A stretch of 64,000 bases of DNA from Polynucleobacter necessarius (GTDB lineage: Bacteria; Pseudomonadota; Gammaproteobacteria; Burkholderiales; Burkholderiaceae). The notes below the pieces were generated by a model. The model had not been told where the DNA came from, did not search any database, and worked only from the letters and a program-made list of their open reading frames with translations. Position 1 is the first letter of the stretch, and each line of letters starts with the position of its first letter. This document shows positions 57,993 through 64,000 of the stretch, piece by piece. Location: assembly GCF_900095185.1 (NCBI RefSeq), contig NZ_LT606948.1:496001-560000 (forward strand). Reading direction: 5' to 3'. Both the position numbers and the translations under genes were made by a program.

Positions 57993-60900
57993 TTATTGCT
58001 GCTTAAATTTCTTCGCGTGATGATCTGCGCCGATAAATAGGTACATCGCTGGAACCACGAACAGTGTAAATAGCGTACCAATAGATAATCCAGTAAAGAT
58101 TACGATACCCATTGATTTTCGACCAGCTGCCCCTGCCCCAGTGGCAATCACCAGCGGTACAACACCCAAGACCATAGCAGCAGTGGTCATCAAAATAGGT
58201 CTTAAGCGCACACTGCTTGCTTCAACAATCGCATCAAGCTTGCTGCGGCCAACTTCTTGAAGTTCATTCGCACACTCTACAATCAATATTCCGTGCTTAC
58301 TAATTAAACCCATCAGCGTAACCAAGCCAACCTGGGTATAGACATTCAAGGTGGTAAAACCAAGATTGATAAAGATCAGGGCACCAAACAAAGCTAGGGG
58401 CACAGAGACCAAAATCACAATCGAATCTCGGAAACTTTCGAATTGGGCAGCAAGAACCAAGAACACAATTAAAATTGCAAAAAACATCGTAACCAAGAAA
58501 CCGCCAGACTCTGACATAAATTGACGTGAGGGACCAGCGTAGTCCATGGTGTATCCATTTGGTGCTACCTCTTTTAAGGTCTGGCGCATAAACTCCAACA
58601 GATCTGCTTGTGAAATAAATGGGGTGCTCACACCAGAAATGGTTGCTGAATTTAGTTGCTGGAAGTGATTAATTGATTGCGGAACAACACGCTGCTTAAT
58701 AGTTGCAATTGTACGCGCCTGAACCATCGCTCCGCTTGGAGTACGAATGTAGTAATCCAATATTTGATCGGGATTCAAGCGATCAACTTGTTTCACTTGT
58801 GGAATCACCCTATAGGAGCGGCCTGCGACAGAAAAATAATTCACAAACCCGCCACCTAATGCAGCTGATAATGCCGAGCCAACCTGCTGTTGAGTCATGC
58901 CCAAAGCAGCCACCTTCTCTCGATCAATTTCTAAGACGTCTTGGGGCTTATCAATCTTTAAATCAGAGGCTACAAAAAAGAAATTGCCGCTACGGCGTGC
59001 TTTGTCTAGCACCGCTTGCGATACCTCATGTAATTGAGCATAAGATTCAGTTGTATTGATGACCACCTGAACTGGTAAGCCTTGCGCACCAGGTAATGCA
59101 GGGAACTGGAATGCCGCAACACGAGCTCCCGCAATAGAATTCCACTTTTGCTGCATATCCTCCTGGAACTTTGTTGCATTGCGATTACGTTCACCCCAGT
59201 CTTTCAACAAAATTCCACCAAAACTAGAAGTTGGGCTTGTGATCTGAAACGCTTGTTCGTACTCTGGTTCTGCTGCTGCAATCGCATAGATTTGATCAGC
59301 ATAAGTCTGCATTTGATTAACGGTGCTATTTGGAGGCCCAGAAGCCTGCATCAAGATAATACCTTGGTCTTCTGTTGGTGCCAATTCAGCGCGTGCGGTA
59401 TCATATAAATAGGCAATGCCACCCAATAAAAGCACTCCCATCACAATAATGACCTCCCACGTGCTCAAAAGTTCACGCAAAGTGGATTGATAACTATGAT
59501 GAACTTTGTCAAAGATGCGATCAATTTTCTGCACAAAAGACGACGCTTCTTGCTCCTCGGTAAATATACGAGAGCACATCATTGGTGACAGGGTAAGAGC
59601 TATCAAACCAGAGACAGCTACCGCACTGGCCAAAGTAAAAGCAAATTCGGTAAAGAGAGCGCCCGTTAATCCGCCCTGGAATCCAATCGGGATATAAACC
59701 GCGATTAACACAACAGTCATCGCCAGAATTGGACCACCTAATTCACGAGCAGCAATCAAAGAAGCTTCTAGGGGAGGCTTACCTTCCTTCATGTGACGGT
59801 CAACGTTTTCTACCACGATGATGGCATCATCGACTACCAGTCCAATTGCTAACACCAAAGCTAAAAGAGTAAGTAAGTTGATGGAGTAACCCAATCTTTG
59901 CATGAGGAAGAATGTACCAATCAGCGATAAAGGCATCGCAATTACAGGAACAGCTACCGCACGGACGCTACCTAAGAATAAGTAGATAACAATAGTCACA
60001 ATCACCAGCGCTTCAAGCAAAGTAGAAACTACTTCATCAATCGAGCTAGCAATGAATTTAGTGGAGTCATACACAATCTTGCCAGTCATACCAATTGGCA
60101 ACTGCTTTTGAATATCTGGCACAACGTCACGGACACGTTGCGCCACGTCTAATAAGTTGGCTTGCGGGGCAACCTTAATGGCGATGAATACCGAACGCTT
60201 ACCACTGAAGGCAACATTGGTGTTGTAATCCTCAGACCCCAATGTGACTGAAGCCACTTGATCCAAGTAAACAATATTGATCCCATCTTTTTTGACAACC
60301 AGCCTACGGAACTCTTCCAAAGTATGTAGATCTGTGCCTGCAACCAAATCTACGGCAATCATATCGCCTTTAGTACTTCCAACAGCTGAAAGAAAATTGT
60401 TAGCTGCTAGGGCGTTATAAACATCATCTGCACCAACTCCAAGACCTGCCATCTTCTCGCAATCCAACCAAGCACGCAGAGCAAATTTTCGACCGCCAGT
60501 AATTTCTGCGTTTTGCACACCTTCCACAGAATCTAGTTTTGGCTTAACTACTCGTAATAAGTAGTCAGTAATAGCGTTATTGGGAATTTCATCACTATAA
60601 AAACCCATGTACATTGCGGCAGTAGACTGGCCAACCTGTACAGTCAAGATTGGTTGTTGCGCTTGAGGGGGCAATTGGTTCTTTACTGCGCTAATTTGTG
60701 TTTGTATCTGCGTTAGTGCCGCGTTTGAATCGTAGTTCAATTTCAGCGTTGCAATAATCGTGGAGACTCCGCTTACGCTAGCTGATGATAAATAATCGAT
60801 ACCCTGAGCTTGCGCGATAGATGCCTCTAAAGGCTGTGTAATCAAGCCTGCAATGGTTTCCGGGTCCGCTCCATAGTAAGCCGTAGTAATGGTCACGATC

Positions 60901-61028
60901 GCATTTTGCGTTTGTGGATATTGATTGACTGGTAGAGATCCAATTGATTTCAAACCAAATATCAGTGCCAGAGCGCTCACCACCAAGGAGAGCACTGGCC
61001 TACGGATGAATATGTCAGTCCAATTCAT
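57993..61028 (-). CDS. RND family efflux transporter, inner membrane pump
   Basis: 1011 residues with the full AcrB/MexB-type (HAE1) topology: 12 membrane helices and two large periplasmic loops. MNWTDIFIRRPVLSLVVSAL is the typical start. The proton relay aspartates are in GLVVDDAIIVVENVDRHMKE. PLALFGALIFINLGFTTLNV and LMGLISKHGILIVECANELQ occur in the second half. It is intact and forms an operon with the adaptor and outer membrane genes upstream. Multidrug or fatty acid export is likely; the substrate cannot be read from sequence. Confidence 0.93.
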   Translation of the reverse strand: MNWTDIFIRRPVLSLVVSALALIFGLKSIGSLPVNQYPQTQNAIVTITTAYYGADPETIAGLITQPLEASIAQAQGIDYLSSASVSGVSTIIATLKLNYDSNAALTQIQTQISAVKNQLPPQAQQPILTVQVGQSTAAMYMGFYSDEIPNNAITDYLLRVVKPKLDSVEGVQNAEITGGRKFALRAWLDCEKMAGLGVGADDVYNALAANNFLSAVGSTKGDMIAVDLVAGTDLHTLEEFRRLVVKKDGINIVYLDQVASVTLGSEDYNTNVAFSGKRSVFIAIKVAPQANLLDVAQRVRDVVPDIQKQLPIGMTGKIVYDSTKFIASSIDEVVSTLLEALVIVTIVIYLFLGSVRAVAVPVIAMPLSLIGTFFLMQRLGYSINLLTLLALVLAIGLVVDDAIIVVENVDRHMKEGKPPLEASLIAARELGGPILAMTVVLIAVYIPIGFQGGLTGALFTEFAFTLASAVAVSGLIALTLSPMMCSRIFTEEQEASSFVQKIDRIFDKVHHSYQSTLRELLSTWEVIIVMGVLLLGGIAYLYDTARAELAPTEDQGIILMQASGPPNSTVNQMQTYADQIYAIAAAEPEYEQAFQITSPTSSFGGILLKDWGERNRNATKFQEDMQQKWNSIAGARVAAFQFPALPGAQGLPVQVVINTTESYAQLHEVSQAVLDKARRSGNFFFVASDLKIDKPQDVLEIDREKVAALGMTQQQVGSALSAALGGGFVNYFSVAGRSYRVIPQVKQVDRLNPDQILDYYIRTPSGAMVQARTIATIKQRVVPQSINHFQQLNSATISGVSTPFISQADLLEFMRQTLKEVAPNGYTMDYAGPSRQFMSESGGFLVTMFFAILIVFLVLAAQFESFRDSIVILVSVPLALFGALIFINLGFTTLNVYTQVGLVTLMGLISKHGILIVECANELQEVGRSKLDAIVEASSVRLRPILMTTAAMVLGVVPLVIATGAGAAGRKSMGIVIFTGLSIGTLFTLFVVPAMYLFIGADHHAKKFKQQ

Positions 61029-61035
61029 CTACTAT

Positions 61036-62367
61036 TTATTCCTGGGGATTTGGATCAGGTGAGTTTGCTGGCTGCACCTTATTGTTAATAATGAGCGGCG
61101 TGCCATTCTGCAGCTTAAGTTGGCCGCTTGTAACAATTGTTGCACCTTCATCAATGCCTTTCAAAATAGCAACTTGATCGCCACGTGTTAAACCCGTAGT
61201 AACGAATACCTGTTGCGCCTCCAGACCAGGGTTACCCTTTTTATCTTTCTTTCCGGTCGGTTTAGCAATAAAAACAGTTGATCCGTACGGGTTATATGTC
61301 ACTGCAGTTTGAGGCAAAGTTAAGTACTTCACTTGATCACCAAGCTTAATATTTACATTCGCAAACATTCCCGGCAAGATTTTCTTATCTGGATTTGCAA
61401 GCTGGGCTTCAATTTGAATGTTACGAGTGTTGGTATCAACCTTTGGACTCACAGCAGTAATTTTTCCTGTAAAGCTTGCATCTTTAAATGCATCAGTTGT
61501 CACAATTACCTCTTGACCAACCTGAACTAGCTCAGCATTATTTTGCGGTAAGTTGAAGTCTACAAATATAGGATCGAGAGTTTGCAGAGTTAATAACTTA
61601 TCACCAGGATTTACATATTGACCTGGATTAATCGCAACAATTCCAACTCTTCCACTAAATGGAGCTTTAAGGTTTTTCTTAGCAACCACCGCTGTTTGTT
61701 GCTCTACTTGTGCTTGCTTCGATTTAGCATCAGCTGCGCTAGTATCAAGTACATTTTTACTAATTGCCTGAATCGCTAACTGCTGTCTATCACGCTCATT
61801 AAGCACTTTAGCTAAAGCTGCCATAGCTTTTAGAGAGTTGAGTTGCGCAATATCAGAGGCATCATTGAGCTTAATAAGAAGCTCGCCTTCTTTGACATCC
61901 TGGCCTGACTTTATGGGCACCGTTTGTACAAGACCGCCAAGCTCAGTGCTTAGCTCTACACCTCTAAATGCGCGAACATTACCAACACTGCTCAGCTTAG
62001 GCTGCCATTCAGAAGTCGTTGCCACCATGGTGGCAACGGTTGCAGGGGGCAATCCCATACTAGCAATAAAATGCTTAATCATGAAAGTCTTGAGTTGATT
62101 GAAAGCAAAAATCAAACCCAATAATAAAAATACTCCGCAGAGCATAATAATCATGCGACGTTTTAGCGGCTCCATTGCCATTAACTTCTCATGAGCCTTG
62201 GTGCCTCGCCATTTTTGTCCCAAAAGCTCCCAAAAAGCTTTTGCCCTTTCCCAAATGGCAATAACCCTCTCACGCAATTTCCACTCAATTGCTTTACGTT
62301 GAGTCCATGCCCATAGGGTAAAGATAAGAGCAATGAGCTGGTTCTTAATTTTTTCCAGAAGTTTCAT
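61036..62367 (-). CDS. RND efflux periplasmic adaptor (membrane fusion protein)
   Basis: 443 residues. A long N-terminal cytoplasmic segment with basic helices precedes the membrane helix MIIMLCGVFLLLGLIFAFNQ (about 72-91). The lipoyl-type half motifs are GLVQTVPIKSGQDVKEGELL and LKAPFSGRVGIVAINPGQYV, with a short hairpin between. The barrel contains TFTGKITAVSPKVD-like sequence near residue 290. The cytoplasmic extension of about 70 residues is longer than in AcrA. It overlaps the outer membrane gene by 23 bases and the pump gene follows after 7 bases. Confidence 0.92.
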   Translation of the reverse strand: MKLLEKIKNQLIALIFTLWAWTQRKAIEWKLRERVIAIWERAKAFWELLGQKWRGTKAHEKLMAMEPLKRRMIIMLCGVFLLLGLIFAFNQLKTFMIKHFIASMGLPPATVATMVATTSEWQPKLSSVGNVRAFRGVELSTELGGLVQTVPIKSGQDVKEGELLIKLNDASDIAQLNSLKAMAALAKVLNERDRQQLAIQAISKNVLDTSAADAKSKQAQVEQQTAVVAKKNLKAPFSGRVGIVAINPGQYVNPGDKLLTLQTLDPIFVDFNLPQNNAELVQVGQEVIVTTDAFKDASFTGKITAVSPKVDTNTRNIQIEAQLANPDKKILPGMFANVNIKLGDQVKYLTLPQTAVTYNPYGSTVFIAKPTGKKDKKGNPGLEAQQVFVTTGLTRGDQVAILKGIDEGATIVTSGQLKLQNGTPLIINNKVQPANSPDPNPQE

Positions 62368-63895
62368 TGTGATCTTTCTTCGCTAAGTCTTTTGGTGTAA
62401 AAGCAGGGCCTTCACGATTCCACCAACCACCGCCCAGTGCTGCAAATAAAGCTGCGGTATCTGAGAAGCGAGTTGCTTGTGCTGCAACCGATTTCACTTT
62501 TGCTTGTTGGTACTGGTTTTGGTAATACAGTACTGCCAAATAACTAACTGCTCCTAACTTGTACTGCTGTTGAACCAAGTCAAGGGTTTCGTAGGCATAA
62601 CGCTCAGCATCAGATGCTGACCTCAGAGCTTGTGCACCAATCTCTAATGCACGTAACACATCAGCAACTTCTTGAAATGCATTTAGAACCGTCGCCTGAT
62701 ATTGAAAGGCAGCTTGCTCATAATTCGCCAAAGCTCCACGACGTTGCGCCAATAATTGACCACCCTGAAAGAGGGGCTGCAGAATGCCGCCACCCACAGT
62801 CCATAAAGAAGAATTAGGGCCAAACAAGTGGGCAGAAGTCAGTGCAGCGGCACCAATCGACCCTGTAATACTAAATTGCGGCAACAGGTTTGCAATAGCA
62901 ACCCCGACAAATGCATTTTGTGCCTTGAGCTGCGCTTCAGCTGCACGTACGTCAGGACGTTGCCGAACAAGGCTAGAAGGAACTGATAGCGGCAATTTCT
63001 CCGGCAAATGTAGGTTAGCCAAGTCAAATTTAGCAATATTTGCATTGCTCGGGATCTCACCCACCAATACCGCCAATTGATGACGCGCAAATGCTAGATC
63101 TCTTTCGTAGTTAAAGAGATCAACTTGAGAAGTTGAAACTAAAGTTCGTTGCGATGTGACATCTACTTTTGAGACGGTACCAATCTTCAACTGTTTTTCA
63201 GTGACCTCAGCAAGATTAGTTTGTGCTTTCAGAATTTCTTCAGTGGCTTGCATCTGCGCTCGTAATGCTGCCTCTCTGACTGCACTAGTAACAACATTGG
63301 CAGTCAAAGAAAGATAGGCCCCCTCTAGCTGAAACTGTGCAACTTCTGCCTGAGCACGAGCACCTTCAACCGCACGTCGGGCCCCACCAAATACATCGAA
63401 TTTGTAGGTAACATTTACTGAAGTATTGTAAAGGTTATAAGTATCGGTGCCGTAATTTAAGCCGTATACGGCAGACGGTTGTTTTTGTCTTAATGCGTTT
63501 GCACCAACACCAATCGCAGGCAAGTACTGTCCGCCAATTTGAGCGTTGACATTTGCTTGGGCCGCACGTAAGGCAGCATCAGCGGCGCCTAAATTGGGAT
63601 TTTGTTGCAGCGCTTTTTTAATGAGGGCATCTAACTCGGGAACTTTATAAAACTCCCACCATTGCGCTTCAATATCGGCGCCCTCAACCAACTCTTGATC
63701 ACTGCCACCAGGAACCCCAGCAGCAGTAGCCAGTCTCTTGATCAAGGGCGTTTCTGTATATGAAGAAGTCTTCGGAGGGTCTGGTTGTTTGAAATCCGGA
63801 CCAACTGCACATGCAGAGAGAGCTCCTCCACAAATGAGTGGAAGCAACCTAAAACGTGAGCATAGGGGAATCAACAAAAACATGGCTTGCAACAA
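62345..63895 (-). CDS. RND efflux outer membrane lipoprotein, NodT/OprM family
   Basis: 516 residues from 63895; an ATG four codons later (MFLLIPLCSR) is equally likely. The signal ends in a lipobox (ALSACAVGPDFKQP). Two repeats of the TolC fold follow, with LAFARHQLAVLVGEIPSN and VRQRPDVRAAEAQLKAQNAF typical of the family. It provides the outer membrane channel for the adaptor-pump pair. It is the first gene of the operon. The 105 bases upstream to the window end show no gene and no clear promoter. Confidence 0.93.
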   Translation of the reverse strand: MLQAMFLLIPLCSRFRLLPLICGGALSACAVGPDFKQPDPPKTSSYTETPLIKRLATAAGVPGGSDQELVEGADIEAQWWEFYKVPELDALIKKALQQNPNLGAADAALRAAQANVNAQIGGQYLPAIGVGANALRQKQPSAVYGLNYGTDTYNLYNTSVNVTYKFDVFGGARRAVEGARAQAEVAQFQLEGAYLSLTANVVTSAVREAALRAQMQATEEILKAQTNLAEVTEKQLKIGTVSKVDVTSQRTLVSTSQVDLFNYERDLAFARHQLAVLVGEIPSNANIAKFDLANLHLPEKLPLSVPSSLVRQRPDVRAAEAQLKAQNAFVGVAIANLLPQFSITGSIGAAALTSAHLFGPNSSLWTVGGGILQPLFQGGQLLAQRRGALANYEQAAFQYQATVLNAFQEVADVLRALEIGAQALRSASDAERYAYETLDLVQQQYKLGAVSYLAVLYYQNQYQQAKVKSVAAQATRFSDTAALFAALGGGWWNREGPAFTPKDLAKKDHNETSGKN

Positions 63896-64000
63896 ATATC
63901 TTGTTTACAAGAGTAATTTGAACACAAAAATGCAATCAGGACTCCGTAAAACCCTGATTAATCTACTGAATTTTTGTTCACAACTTTAGGCGGATGTCAA

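Overview
The window reads as a piece of a betaproteobacterial chromosome of the Burkholderiales, most probably Polynucleobacter. The basis is the gene order (hprK-rapZ; mutM-TPR/lolB-ispE-tRNA-Gln-prs-rplY-pth; coaD-rsmD-M16-M16-ftsY-rpoH; coxB-coxA-ctaG-coxC-surf1-ctaA-ctaB-sco; rhodanese-grxC-secB-gpsA-trmL-comF; gpmA-ctpA-thiF-ptsI-ptsH), the split metH and the protein sequences. Roughly 27 of about 70 genes carry frameshifts, nonsense codons, internal deletions or lost start codons. Housekeeping genes are intact and no insertion sequence, phage or CRISPR array is visible. That pattern fits an obligate endosymbiont in reductive evolution, such as Polynucleobacter necessarius of Euplotes ciliates. 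The species name is an inference from pattern, not from a database match.

Layout. 1-14.7 kb: mostly intact housekeeping genes (RapZ, MutY, IspE, tRNA-Gln, Prs, RplY, Pth, CoaD, two M16 peptidases, FtsY, RpoH behind a perfect CIRCE operator, Sco1), with broken mutM and rsmD and a TPR-LolB fusion. 14.7-21.7 kb: the aa3-type cytochrome c oxidase and its assembly genes, almost all pseudogenes, including a coxB-coxA deletion fusion. 21.9-31.7 kb: a methyltransferase, broken comF, then TrmL, GpsA, SecB, GrxC, rhodanese, GpmA, CtpA, broken thiF/moeB, and the regulatory PTS (EI, HPr, EIIA-Man). 31.6-36.5 kb: broken gshB and gshA, an amtB remnant, a PII protein with an altered tail, a broken TorF porin, UbiK, and a broken lipoprotein gene. 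36.5-42.6 kb: LipA, LipB, YbeD, a hydrolase, a ferredoxin, broken vanZ-like gene, BirA, CoaX, heptose adenylyltransferase. 42.7-46.4 kb: decayed gpx, amine oxidase, DUF1365, cyclopropane synthase and SDR genes. 46.4-53.6 kb: intact DsbA, SPOR protein, ArgS, DUF1840 and split MetH. 53.7-58 kb: decayed phaM, MBL hydrolase, acuI-ttcA fusion, lipoprotein, flavin reductase and GST. 58-63.9 kb: an intact AcrAB-OprM-type efflux operon.

Decay is grouped by pathway. The aa3 oxidase is gone while its copper chaperone Sco1 survives. Glutathione synthesis (gshA, gshB) and glutathione users (gpx, gst) are broken while glutaredoxin survives. The ammonium transporter has lost its membrane core beside a modified PII gene. 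Many lesions are one-base changes in homopolymers, and three genes show ATA or ATT where an ATG start is expected. I found no clearly new defence or mobile system. The most interesting material is the degradation itself: fusions, compensated frameshifts and non-AUG starts.
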